Position numbers and translations under genes: made by a program
Source: Prochlorococcus marinus XMU1408
Lineage (GTDB): Bacteria > Cyanobacteriota > Cyanobacteriia > PCC-6307 > Cyanobiaceae
DNA: 64,000 bases
Direction of reading: 5' to 3'
NCBI RefSeq assembly: GCF_003208055.1
Contig: NZ_QJUE01000005.1
Coordinates: 62,001-126,000, forward strand
The notes under the pieces: generated by a model
What the model was told of the DNA's origin: nothing
The model's input: the letters and a program-made list of their open reading frames with translations, nothing else
The model's database searches: none
Part shown: one piece after another, positions 46,203 through 55,375 of the stretch
Numbering within the stretch: the first letter of the stretch is position 1
Layout: the number at the start of each line of letters is the position of its first letter

Positions 46203-48209
46203 TTAAGGGTTTTTGCGCTTAGCTGGTCTTTGCTGGCAAGTTTGGCAAATAGATGGAAGGGGATATTCCCCAAGCATACTGGCACGCAATTTTTGAGCTG
46301 CATCACTTTGGATCACAGTTTCTATAGAAGAGTCACGAACATTACCTACTTTTAATTTGCCATCGTGATCAAGGCAACATAGTGTTACGTCACCATTCCA
46401 TAGGACACCAACGTGAGAGAAAGGATGATGACAATATGACGATTGTCTTGTCGTTTCTAAGTCGAATTCATTACTTACCCTAGTGTTCGCGAATGTAAAC
46501 GCTCTCCAAAATGTCAAAGTTATCCCATGCTGTAATGAGTAAGTGGTAGACGTACAATTATTATCCCGAACTAGATCAGCGGCATTGTGATCTTTGCGCT
46601 CATAGGGAGTCATTCCTAACTGATGCTCAGCTTCAGCGACAAAATCGTTCCACTCTTTCAGGATCGCACCAGCCTCTTTTGCACTCTCAATGATACTGAC
46701 ATTTGATGCAGTATCCTGAGTAACCATAACCCTTATATCGATATTATTTTTAGTCGCATTTCCTTCAGCTAAACGTTTCATATATTCAGTAACTAACAAG
46801 CGAAGATTCGAGATATATCGATCCCATGAAATGCCAACTGCACCTCTAATATGATATGTCTCTTCAGTAGGAGTCATATGGCTGGCAGTTACTGTGCCAT
46901 ATAAGGTGTCTAATATCTTTGAAACATTTTTTTTCCCAAGTGTACTGATATTAGTTGTTAAATTAGTCTCTACATTTTTTAATGATCCAAATTTTAAAAT
47001 CTCAATCAAATCAGGATGCAAGGTTGGCTCACCCATTAAATGAAGTTGGACTATCTTAGAAATTTTTTTATCAGCATTCTCTTCGTAGAGTTTTTTAATA
47101 AGTTCTAAATCCATCGAACCCAGCAGACGTTCTTGTGAGTCCGATGGACAAAATGAACAATGGAAATTACATTTGTTAGTCAATTCGAAAAAAATATCAG
47201 TAACGGCTGGCGCCAGCGCATAGTCTCCCACTGGGCTGATACCTGTACGGTTAACAAAAGCTTGTTGATTAATAGCAACAGACTCTTCAAATCTACCCAA
47301 TTCTTGAAGCGTGACACCCAAGTTACTTTGGGCTTCTGCAAAGTCAGGCTTTATCGCTATTGCTTGTTTATAACTTGCTTCAGCTTCGTCAAACCGGCCC
47401 AGTTCTTGAAGCGTGACACCCAAGTTACTTTGGGCTTCTGCAAAGTCAGGCTTTATCGCTATTGCTTGTTTATAACTTGCTTCAGCTTCGTCCAACCGGC
47501 CCAGTTCTTTTAGCGTGTTACCTAAATTATTATGGGCTTCTGGGTAGTTAGGCTTTATCGCTATTGCTTGTTTATAACTTGCTTCAGCTTCGTCCAACCG
47601 GCCCAGTTCTTTTAGCGTGTTACCTAAATTATTATGGGCTTCTGCATAGTTAGGCTTTATCGCTATTGCTTGTTTATAACTTGCTTCAGCTTCTTCCAAT
47701 CGGCCCAGTTCTTTTAGCGTGATACCCAAATTGAAATGGGCCGCTGGATCTTTGGGAGATAAATGTACAGATTTTTGCGCAGGAATTAATGACTCATTAA
47801 TCCTGCCAGTCTGTTGAAATACCGCGCCAAGTACTTTCCAGGAGAATGGATGATTTGGAAACCTTTCAGAAAGTAATACTGCAAACTTCTCTGCTTCAAC
47901 AAATTCCCTGTTTTGATACATCCGTAATAATTGATTTAGTTCTGAACCTATTGGTTTCTGCTTAATTACTAACTCATTGAGTTTCTTGTCATTTCCACCT
48001 TTCTGCTTTGCTTTTTCAATAATTTTTTCTTTAGAGGCATTCTTAGCTTTATTGCTGTTGATAATGATATTTTCATTATTTTTTTCTAAGGCAAATGGAA
48101 CTGGGAATGTTTTCGGTTCAGATCCTTCTTTCTTTTTGCCTGCGTTTATCTCAGTCACATCAATTTGATTTTTTTTTAAAGATTTATTAGTAAGGATTAT
48201 ATCTTGCAC
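46203..48209 (-). CDS. TFPVPF-TPR-radical SAM-SPASM enzyme
   Basis: 668 aa. The N-terminal module TFPVPFALEKNNENI lies at about residue 34. TPRs near 100-310 include five almost identical 34-aa units (LGRLDEAEASYKQAIAIKPN type). A radical SAM domain with CNFHCSFCPS (CxxxCxxC, about 345) and HLMGEPTLHPDLIEI follows. A C-terminal SPASM-like cysteine cluster has CCLDHDGKLKVGNVRDSS and CQTCQQRP. Such enzymes modify peptides or carbohydrates. The substrate is unknown; the TPRs may present it. Confidence 0.85.
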   Translation of the reverse strand: MQDIILTNKSLKKNQIDVTEINAGKKKEGSEPKTFPVPFALEKNNENIIINSNKAKNASKEKIIEKAKQKGGNDKKLNELVIKQKPIGSELNQLLRMYQNREFVEAEKFAVLLSERFPNHPFSWKVLGAVFQQTGRINESLIPAQKSVHLSPKDPAAHFNLGITLKELGRLEEAEASYKQAIAIKPNYAEAHNNLGNTLKELGRLDEAEASYKQAIAIKPNYPEAHNNLGNTLKELGRLDEAEASYKQAIAIKPDFAEAQSNLGVTLQELGRFDEAEASYKQAIAIKPDFAEAQSNLGVTLQELGRFEESVAINQQAFVNRTGISPVGDYALAPAVTDIFFELTNKCNFHCSFCPSDSQERLLGSMDLELIKKLYEENADKKISKIVQLHLMGEPTLHPDLIEILKFGSLKNVETNLTTNISTLGKKNVSKILDTLYGTVTASHMTPTEETYHIRGAVGISWDRYISNLRLLVTEYMKRLAEGNATKNNIDIRVMVTQDTASNVSIIESAKEAGAILKEWNDFVAEAEHQLGMTPYERKDHNAADLVRDNNCTSTTYSLQHGITLTFWRAFTFANTRVSNEFDLETTRQSSYCHHPFSHVGVLWNGDVTLCCLDHDGKLKVGNVRDSSIETVIQSDAAQKLRASMLGEYPLPSICQTCQQRPAKRKNP
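47290..47720. repeat. 102-bp tandem repeat within TPR coding region
   Basis: About four copies of a 102-bp unit (one 34-aa TPR) inside the gene at 46203-48209. Adjacent units differ by only a few bases over most of their length. At the protein level the repeat gives GRLDEAEASYKQAIAIKPN units. Confidence 0.8.
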
Positions 48210-48352
48210 TAGTTTTTAACTTTCTAATAGCAAATATTTTCAATCTTAATTTTTTGTTTCTAAGAATTCTTGTATGTTTCTTAAATTCTTTTAATTAAAA
48301 CCATTAATCCTTTATTAAAATGAATGTAAACGATTTTTCTAGAAAAGCTTAA

Positions 48353-48425
48353 TGGAGCCAAGCGGACTCGAACCGCTGACCCCCTGCATGCCATGCAGGT
48401 GCTCTACCAGCTGAGCTATGGCCCC
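48353..48425 (-). tRNA. tRNA-Ala(GGC)
   Basis: 73 nt on the minus strand. Acceptor GGGGCCA/TGGCTCC (one G-T pair) with discriminator A, D arm TAGCTCAGCTGGTAGAGCA, anticodon loop ATGGCAT giving GGC, and T loop GGTTCGAGTCC. A truncated second copy lies at 50985-51034. Confidence 0.96.
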
Positions 48426-48698
48426 AAATCGTTGACATGACAGTGATTGCAATCAATCTCAAGCAACATAACCATTATACTTCACCACTCAAATATACCC
48501 AAATACACACTGCCATAAAAGGCGAAGACATAATTATTACAATCAGAACAAGGAACAGATAAATAAAGGCAAACAGAAAAGGAATATGGAATTAGAATCG
48601 ACTATTGCTTACATTGCAGAGGATCAATTTATTTTTAAAGTTTAATTTTTAGTGCAATGTATAATGCTCATTCATAGATTCTTTGCAAAACAAATAAT

Positions 48699-50768
48699 TT
48701 GACCAAGGGGAAAAGGAATCAAAAGAAAGCAGGATTGGGATTTAAAACATTCCCAGTTCCATTTTCATTAGGAGAAAGCAAAGAGAATATTACTATTTCT
48801 ACTAATACTTCTTATAAACCTTCTAAAGAACAAATAATCGATAAAGCATGTAAGCTTCATTCACAAGGAAACATTTCAGAAGCAGCAAAACTTTATCAAT
48901 ACTGTATTAATAAGGGTTTTGATTATCCAACAATTTATTTGAATTATGGAGTCATATTGCGAGATCTTGGCAAATTAAAAGAAGCAGAAACCTGTTATCG
49001 CAAAGCTATTGAACTTAATCCCAAGTACACAGAAGCTCATTCCAATCTCGGAAATGTATTGAGAGATCTTGGCAAATTAAAAGAAGCAGAAACCTTTTAT
49101 CGCAAAGCTATTGAACTTAATCCCAAGTACACAAAAGCTCATTCCAATCTCGGAAATGTATTGAGAGATCTTGGCAAATTAAAAGAAGCAGAAACCTTTT
49201 ATCGCAAAGCTATTGAACTTAATCCCAAGTACACAGAAGCTCATTCCAATCTCGGAAATGTATTGATAGATCTTGGCAAATTAAAAGAAGCAGAAACCTT
49301 TTATCGCAAAGCTATTGATTTAAATCCTAACTATGCAATAGCACACTCAAATCTAGCAAAAATTTTACAAGAGCTAGGCAACATAAAAGAAGCTGAATTA
49401 CATGTACGCAAAGCGATTAAATTGAAACCGGATTTTGCAAACGCATATTATAATTTAGGAAACATATCAAAAGATCTAGGTAACATAAAAGAAGCTGAAT
49501 CATCACAACGCAAGGCAATTAAAATTAAACCTAATTTCGCAGAAGCACATTCTAATCTAGGTCTTATATTACAAGATCTAGGCAAGTTAAAAGAAGCTGA
49601 ATTACATGTACGCAAAGCAATAGAGATCAATCCTAACTATTCAAATGCATATTCAAATCTAGGAAATATATTAGAAAATAATGGAAAATTAAAAGAAGCT
49701 GAGTTATATACACGTCAAGCAATAACTCTAGACCCAAGTCATCCAGATGCTCATTTTAACTTGGCACATATTCTTCTTAAAAGAAAAGAATTTATTGAGG
49801 GATGGCAAGAACATGAATCGAGATGGAACATGACAAATATAATGATAAGTTGCGGAAATCACCTGAAAACAAACAAGCCTGAATGGGAACCTGAGCGTAG
49901 AGGTCGTCTTTTGTTATGGCCTGAACAAGGTCTCGGTGATGAAATTATGTTTTTATCACTTGTTCCAGATTTAATTGATCATGTCGATCAATTAATCATT
50001 CAAACGGATCCAAGATTGATCCCTCTCTTACAGAGATCACTTAATCAAGCAAAAATTGAATATATACCCAAACAGGAACTTATCGATGAAAACAAATATG
50101 ATTTTCATATCGCGATGGGATCACTTCCAAAGTTCCTAAGAAATTCTTTGAATGATTTCAAAGACTCCAAACAATTCATACTAAACGTTGATCAAGCCAG
50201 ATCTAATCAATTAAGAGAACAATTAACTGATAATCGGTTCCAGAAAATTGTTGGTATTTCTTGGAAATCAATATCTCTTAGTAAAAAAAATAAATCATTA
50301 TCCCTTGAACAATTTATACTTGGTATTTATTCACCAAATATTAGATTTGTTTGCCTTCAATATGGTGATGTAACAGAAGAAATTGAGAATATAAAACAGA
50401 AACATAATATCGACATTTGTGAAGTTAAAGAAGTTGATAAGTTTAACGATATTGATGCTCTTTCTGCATTAATCAAAGCTTGTGATGAAGTTGTCTCTAT
50501 TCACAATGTCACTGTGCCATTAGCAGGAGCCCTTGCTGTTAAAACCAAAGTACTTACGGTCAGAAACAATGCATGGTGGTGGGGAATCGATGATGATGAA
50601 AGTTACTGGTATCCCTCAATCAAACTTTATAGACAAAGTCAAGATGATCAATGGGAAAAGGCCTTGCAACAAATAAAAACTGAACTTCAAGTACATCAGT
50701 CTTATGCAAATAAGACTAATCAATCAAAGATTAACTCTAATTTAAATGATGAGGAATTATCTTATTAA
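48699..50768 (+). CDS. TFPVPF-TPR protein with GT9-like glycosyltransferase domain
   Basis: 689 aa; the only start available is TTG 48699 (MTKGKRNQKKAGLGFKTFPV). TFPVPFSLGE is at residue 17, then HSQGNISEAAKLYQYCIN. About nine TPRs follow (70-360), the first four nearly identical at DNA level. The C-terminal domain begins near 375 with EWEPERRGRLLLWPEQGLGD, the usual start of TPR-linked GT9-like transferases, and includes VGISWKSISLSKKNK and HNVTVPLAGALAVKTKVLTV. It likely extends a surface glycan. It lies between tRNA-Ala and a truncated copy of that tRNA. Confidence 0.85.
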   Translation: MTKGKRNQKKAGLGFKTFPVPFSLGESKENITISTNTSYKPSKEQIIDKACKLHSQGNISEAAKLYQYCINKGFDYPTIYLNYGVILRDLGKLKEAETCYRKAIELNPKYTEAHSNLGNVLRDLGKLKEAETFYRKAIELNPKYTKAHSNLGNVLRDLGKLKEAETFYRKAIELNPKYTEAHSNLGNVLIDLGKLKEAETFYRKAIDLNPNYAIAHSNLAKILQELGNIKEAELHVRKAIKLKPDFANAYYNLGNISKDLGNIKEAESSQRKAIKIKPNFAEAHSNLGLILQDLGKLKEAELHVRKAIEINPNYSNAYSNLGNILENNGKLKEAELYTRQAITLDPSHPDAHFNLAHILLKRKEFIEGWQEHESRWNMTNIMISCGNHLKTNKPEWEPERRGRLLLWPEQGLGDEIMFLSLVPDLIDHVDQLIIQTDPRLIPLLQRSLNQAKIEYIPKQELIDENKYDFHIAMGSLPKFLRNSLNDFKDSKQFILNVDQARSNQLREQLTDNRFQKIVGISWKSISLSKKNKSLSLEQFILGIYSPNIRFVCLQYGDVTEEIENIKQKHNIDICEVKEVDKFNDIDALSALIKACDEVVSIHNVTVPLAGALAVKTKVLTVRNNAWWWGIDDDESYWYPSIKLYRQSQDDQWEKALQQIKTELQVHQSYANKTNQSKINSNLNDEELSY
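48955..49320. repeat. 102-bp tandem repeat within TPR coding region
   Basis: Three to four copies of a 102-bp unit (ATTGAGAGATCTTGGCAAAT and following) in the gene at 48699. Consecutive units are almost identical, with changes such as aca/aga at single sites. Confidence 0.85.
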
Positions 50769-50913
50769 AAAGTTTAAATGTGATCCTCAAAAGAAGACTA
50801 TTGTTTGGCTAACTACATGGGGTGATATATCATAAGTAGAAAAATATCTAAAGACAATTTCATCACTAAGTAACAATCATAATGTCGTTGTAAGACCTCA
50901 TCCACAGCGGTAA
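50749..50913 (+). pseudogene. Capsule/CDP-glycerol-polymerase-like fragment
   Basis: A frame beginning inside the end of the previous gene (ATG 50749) reads KKFKCDPQKKTIVWLTTWGD, TAA at 50833, then VEKYLKTISSLSNNHNVVVR and PHPQ before another TAA at 50911. The 'TIVWLTTWG...VVRPHPQ' order is that of the TagB/TagF glycerophosphotransferase or capsule-synthesis family. Only about 54 codons survive with a nonsense codon inside. It is a relic, not expressed as a whole. Confidence 0.5.
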
Positions 50914-51257
50914 ATTGTGCGGCAATTATCTATTACTTAACGAGAAAACCTAGTGATTGCAATAACTTTTAAGGGTTTGATTTTCTGCATGCCATGCAGT
51001 TGCTCTACCAACTGAGCTATGGCCCCAAATCGTTTTGAACTCTGTTCTATCAAGACTTTATAAAGAATTTAGTGTTTATGCCAAATTAAGATGAAAGTAC
51101 TTGAAAAAGCAATTTTGCTGAAAAAATCCGCAAAGGATTGCTAAATTCAGAATAATTTATAGTTTAGTCCCTGTAGCGGAATATTGCTAATATGATAATA
51201 AAATCTACAACAATAGCATTACTTGGAGTTACCAGATTTTTTAAATAATTGTTTAAT
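50914..51257. other. Intergenic region with truncated tRNA-Ala copy
   Basis: 344 bases without a gene. They contain the truncated tRNA-Ala copy at 50985-51034 and the 12-bp repeat AGTGATTGCAAT at 50952-50963, which also occurs at 48442-48453. Otherwise nothing recognised. Confidence 0.6.
50985..51034 (-). pseudogene. Truncated second copy of tRNA-Ala(GGC)
   Basis: On the minus strand these bases repeat the 5' part of the tRNA-Ala gene from the acceptor through the anticodon stem, plus 8 bp of its upstream flank (AAATCGTT on the plus strand). There are only two mismatches over 50 bases. The variable loop, T arm and 3' acceptor are missing, so it cannot be a working tRNA. Confidence 0.85.
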
Positions 51258-52160
51258 ATGAAATTAATCTTACATGCAGGCACGCACAAGACAGCCTCAA
51301 CTTCTTTCCAAAACAATTGTTTTTTAAATTCTAAATATCTCAATAATTTAGGCATTCATTATCCTAAACTGCATTTCCTCCCCAAAGATAATTTATTAAA
51401 ACAAGAGATTTTACTTCAAAAAAAAAGTCCTCTTGATCTACAACAGCATAGTTTTATACCAAGATTTATAAATAAAGGTTTCATAAATGACTTGAAAAGA
51501 TTTTTTCTAGAGACCTATCAAGCAGCTAAAGATATCAATGCAAATTATGTTTTGTGCAGTGGCGAAGATATGGAAAATTGTCTGGTAGATTTATTGCTAG
51601 GTAGAGAAATTGTTAATCAAGCTAAAATAATAGGTTTTAAAAGTGTGGAATGGATATTTATAAAAAGGAAATCAGTAGAATACTATTTTTCTCTATATTC
51701 TCAATTGGCAAAGCAGAGAATTACTTGTGATCCAATTACAATGATTGAATCAATAGAAAATAATGGTTATTTAACGGCGCAAAATATGCACGGCACTTTT
51801 TATTATGTATTTGATTTAATAAACAGAACAAAAAGATTAGAAGATTTCACTGATACAACTATTTCTGTGATCAATTTTCATGATTTTATAAATATTTCTC
51901 CTGGATATAATCTTATAAAAACCTATTCACCTATGAAAAGTGACCTATCATTTTTTAAAGAAAATATTAAAATAAATACAACAAAAAAAGATGAAGGAAT
52001 TGAAATAAAACATCTTTTTAATTTCCTTAGCTTAGATCATTCAAATCAAAATTATTACAAGCGTCAAAATATTTATGACGAAGTTATTAGAAGAAGGAAA
52101 TATGTAATTGAATCTGGTATAAAGCCAACTATTGAATCAAGGCTATCTAAATTTGATTAA
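51258..52160 (+). CDS. Sulfotransferase-like protein
   Basis: About 300 aa from ATG 51258 (a TTG three codons earlier is possible). The opening KLILHAGTHKTASTSFQNNC matches the 5'-phosphosulfate loop of bacterial sulfotransferases (HxGTHKTGTTSxQ). The middle has SGEDMENCL and the basic segment EWIFIKRKSVEYYFSLYSQL. It probably sulfates a carbohydrate using PAPS. The 3'-phosphate-binding motif is less clear, so the exact class is open. Confidence 0.75.
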   Translation: MKLILHAGTHKTASTSFQNNCFLNSKYLNNLGIHYPKLHFLPKDNLLKQEILLQKKSPLDLQQHSFIPRFINKGFINDLKRFFLETYQAAKDINANYVLCSGEDMENCLVDLLLGREIVNQAKIIGFKSVEWIFIKRKSVEYYFSLYSQLAKQRITCDPITMIESIENNGYLTAQNMHGTFYYVFDLINRTKRLEDFTDTTISVINFHDFINISPGYNLIKTYSPMKSDLSFFKENIKINTTKKDEGIEIKHLFNFLSLDHSNQNYYKRQNIYDEVIRRRKYVIESGIKPTIESRLSKFD

Positions 52161-52248
52161 TTTTGGACTTCGAATTTAGTCTTATTAGTAAATATTTTGT
52201 TTTAATTAATATTTAATCTGCATAAATATTCTACTTATTTACGTACTC

Positions 52249-53255
52249 TTAAAAATCCCACTGATTGTTACTCTTATATGCACAAAAATTTGGAAGTTTT
52301 TTCCAAGAAGAGTCAAAAAAAGAAGAAATATCAGAAGTTTTTACTAAAACACTAGTACACGCAACCCAATCCTCTATAGGCCTAATGCCAAAAAAAGGTA
52401 TTTCAACATATCCTAATGACTTGATTATATTTATACTATTTCGATACCACTCAGAATTATCAAAAAAGATTAATCCGTTAAATTTCTTCTCTACAATATA
52501 TCTAGAAACATTTGATCTGCTTTGAGCAGAATCAATTAGTAAAACATCATATGAATGAATATTGTCTGCTTTAAGTGCTGATATTATCGAATCACATTTA
52601 ACTAAATTCACTGAGTTTGGTATCTCTGAGAGAAGATTTTGATACCATTTTTCATTAGTCTCATATGAGGTTATAGATTTGAAGAAATTAGCGAAATACA
52701 ATGTAGAGCTTCCGCTTCCTAATTCTAAAAAATTATAATTGGACCATGCTTGAGTCTCAAACCAATTAATAAAGCTATTTGTAAGAAGAGGTATAGCTGA
52801 GCCATTAACTTTCATTATTTCATTAGAGTTTTCGCACTGAAAAATATCTACATCATCTAAATATTTATAGAAAAAGTTTAATTTAGTATGAGGATTAAGT
52901 TTTGCATTTAATGAAATTATTTCATCTAAATTATTATCAAAATTATTCTTAACCTCATCAAAATAATCTCTAGCCTCATTAATACGACCCAAGTGTATTA
53001 AGTTATTAATCAATGATTGCAGATATTTAATTTCATTTGGTTTTTCTTTAGCGCTAAAATATAAGAAGGAAGTGAGTCTTTATAATTTCCAAGTTTAAAA
53101 AGAATCTTCGCAAGTAAATGATTAAATTTCGGATTTTGAGCTTCTTTTTTTAGAAGGTCCTTAATTATCCTTAAACTCTTTTCCAATTGATCTTCTATGT
53201 AATACCTTGATGCCAATTCATAAGCCTGATCAATTCCTACATTCTCTTCAAGCAT
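52249..53255 (-). pseudogene. Frameshifted TPR-methyltransferase
   Basis: Two frames make one protein. The upstream part (53255 to about 53010) is an 81-aa TPR segment (GNYKDSLPSYILALKKNQ). The downstream part from 53013 (TTG) is 254 aa with a class I methyltransferase-like fold: NFLELGSGSSTLYFANFFK as the SAM loop, YDVLLIDSAQSRSNVSRY and FFDNSEW. Coding similarity continues in the second frame upstream of its start (FSAKEKPNEIKYLQSLINNL), so a 1-base indel near 53055 probably split one 330-aa gene. The alternative is two coupled genes overlapping at TTGA. Confidence 0.6.
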
Positions 53256-53313
53256 TTAAATTTTTAATCTAACGCCACTATAATATGAAATAAAATAAAA
53301 GGCTCTAATTGAA

Positions 53314-54531
53314 ATGAGTAATAAAACTATAGATGCTAAAGGCGAAATAACAGGGCTGCGCGAAAAAAAACTATTCAACGAAGCAATTCAATATCAAAAA
53401 GAAGGTAAATATAAAGAATCAGAAAATTGTTACCGTATCTTACTTAAGGAAGATATAAATGATCCTATATTATTCTCAAATTTAAGTGTTATTCTTACAC
53501 AAACTTCCAGAATAGAAGAAGCTATAAATCTATTAGATAAATCAATTAGTATCCACCCAAATAATCATCTAGCATACTCAAATCTTGCAACAATATATAT
53601 GCAAAAAGGGCAAACAGATAAAGCAAAAGATTTAATTAAAAAATCAATTGAAATAAAAAGCGATAATGCAGATGCTTATATCACTCTAGGAGCAATACTG
53701 AAAAGAAAAGGTCTGTGCAAAGATGCTGAAATTGCAACAAGAAAAGCTCTAGAGCTAAAGCCCGAAATGGCCTTAGGTCATTTTAATTTGGGGATTATTT
53801 GCACAGATAATAGTAAACTAGACGAGGCTCAGTCTTGTTTTAAAAAAGTTCTTAAGATAATTCCTAATCATGCAGAAACATATTCATTAATGGGAAAGAA
53901 TTTTTATAAATTAAAGAACCTTAATGAAGCTGAGGTCTATATGAGACAGGCTATACAATTGAGTCCTAATAATGCAGATAATTACTTTACAATCTCAAAT
54001 ATCCTAATAGATCTCGGGAGGAAAAATGATGCAGAAATCTCTCTGAGAAAAGCTATTGAAATAAATCCAAATCATTCAGAATCATACTGTAATCTTGGAA
54101 ATATACTAAAGGATCTTGGCAAATACGATCAGGCGGCTATTAAACTCAAAAAGTCAATTACTTTAAACTCAAATTGTGCTGAGGCCTATAGTAATCTAGG
54201 AGCAGTTTTAATTGAACTAAATGAATTAAAAGAAGCTGAAGAATTATTAATTAAAAGTATAAATTTAAAGCCTGATTTTACTCAAGCATATCTAAATCTT
54301 GGAAATATATATACAACTCAAAATAAATTAGATGAGGCAGAAGAATCTTTTAGAAAAGTATTAGAAATAGACAATAATAATGCATATGCCAACTATAAAC
54401 TAAGTCAACTATATTGTTTAAGAAATAATTTTAAAGATGCTCTTAATGAAATTGAAAAAGCTATCAATAAAGATCCCACAAACTTTATCTATTTAGGTGA
54501 GTCAACAAGAATAAAGTATTTATTAGAGTAA
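53314..54531 (+). CDS. TPR-repeat protein
   Basis: 405 aa made almost only of about eleven TPRs (34-aa units such as ADAYITLGAILKRKGLCKDA and AESYCNLGNILKDLGKYDQA), without a recognisable enzyme domain. No signal peptide. It resembles the TPR part of the fusion proteins nearby and may act as a scaffold for them. Divergent from the frameshifted TPR-methyltransferase with about 60 bp between. Confidence 0.8.
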   Translation: MSNKTIDAKGEITGLREKKLFNEAIQYQKEGKYKESENCYRILLKEDINDPILFSNLSVILTQTSRIEEAINLLDKSISIHPNNHLAYSNLATIYMQKGQTDKAKDLIKKSIEIKSDNADAYITLGAILKRKGLCKDAEIATRKALELKPEMALGHFNLGIICTDNSKLDEAQSCFKKVLKIIPNHAETYSLMGKNFYKLKNLNEAEVYMRQAIQLSPNNADNYFTISNILIDLGRKNDAEISLRKAIEINPNHSESYCNLGNILKDLGKYDQAAIKLKKSITLNSNCAEAYSNLGAVLIELNELKEAEELLIKSINLKPDFTQAYLNLGNIYTTQNKLDEAEESFRKVLEIDNNNAYANYKLSQLYCLRNNFKDALNEIEKAINKDPTNFIYLGESTRIKYLLE

Positions 54532-54554
54532 TTGATTTTAATATTAGAATCAAC

Positions 54555-54707
54555 CTAAGAATCTCTTATATATATATTATTGAATGCAATATGAAGGTCT
54601 TGCTTAACTTTATTATTTATAGTATCAGATTCTCTCTTAAGAATACTTGGTATAATCCTTTTTAAGAAAAAACAATCACAAGCACTACCATAAAGTAGAT
54701 ATTTCAT
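54555..54707 (-). CDS. Small hypothetical protein
   Basis: A 50-aa frame from ATG 54707: MKYLLYGSACDCFFLKRIIP, then KVKQDLHIAFNNIY. Basic, soluble. Only the length and lack of another feature support it. Confidence 0.3.
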   Translation of the reverse strand: MKYLLYGSACDCFFLKRIIPSILKRESDTINNKVKQDLHIAFNNIYIRDS

Positions 54708-54892
54708 TTTTTATTTACTAGTTACTTTCATAAAATTTAAATAATTTATTTTGCAAATCTTAACCTACAGAATAATAAAGTAACTTTTTAAGGTTAATTA
54801 TAAACATAAAATATTTCTATTTAATAATTAAAAAGGTTATTCTTATACTATTTATAAACCTATTTACTACATAAACTTTATATTTTATATCT

Positions 54893-55375
54893 TCAAGCTA
54901 ATCCAACTCCTCTAGCCATAAGTGTTGCTAAAAATGGAATTGAGGCAAATCCTATAAGTTCTATATTCAATATTAATCTTAATCTTAGAACTAAACTTTG
55001 AGTAACTTGTGGAAGAGTACCCTTGCTTAACGGTATTGCCCAAAGGACATATGTAATTGTTGGATATAGAGATAATGAACCCACAAGACCAAAAACGACT
55101 ATTTTTGTCCAAAAGATAGGATTATTTGTATAAAATTCGGATCCTTGGCCAAATTTTATAACTCTATAAATTCCACTGATTAAAAGTGCAATTCCTGCAA
55201 TACCATAAATAATGTCTGCAATAACCATGTTGATTGCTTCATGCCTATTTGGATCGGGCTTTAATGAAATTCGTTCATATACCAACGCACCAAAACAAAC
55301 CATAAAACTTAAATAATGTACATAAGCAATGGAAGCTGATTTCAGCAAATCAATAGGTAGAGCCAGACCAATCAC
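54893..55375 (-). CDS. DUF2214 membrane protein
   Basis: 160 aa, four to five membrane helices, beginning with GTG (MIGLALPIDLLKSASIAYVH). Characteristic DUF2214 features include YVHYLSFMVCFGALVYER in the first helix, DIIYGIAGIALLISGIYRV and a C-terminal RLRLILNIELIGFASIPFLA. Such proteins are predicted inner-membrane proteins of unknown function. Confidence 0.8.
   Translation of the reverse strand: MIGLALPIDLLKSASIAYVHYLSFMVCFGALVYERISLKPDPNRHEAINMVIADIIYGIAGIALLISGIYRVIKFGQGSEFYTNNPIFWTKIVVFGLVGSLSLYPTITYVLWAIPLSKGTLPQVTQSLVLRLRLILNIELIGFASIPFLATLMARGVGLA

Noticed and set aside
47160-47513. 117-aa frame on the plus strand with internal repeats
   Set aside because: It is the antisense of the TPR repeats in the radical SAM fusion and copies their periodicity.
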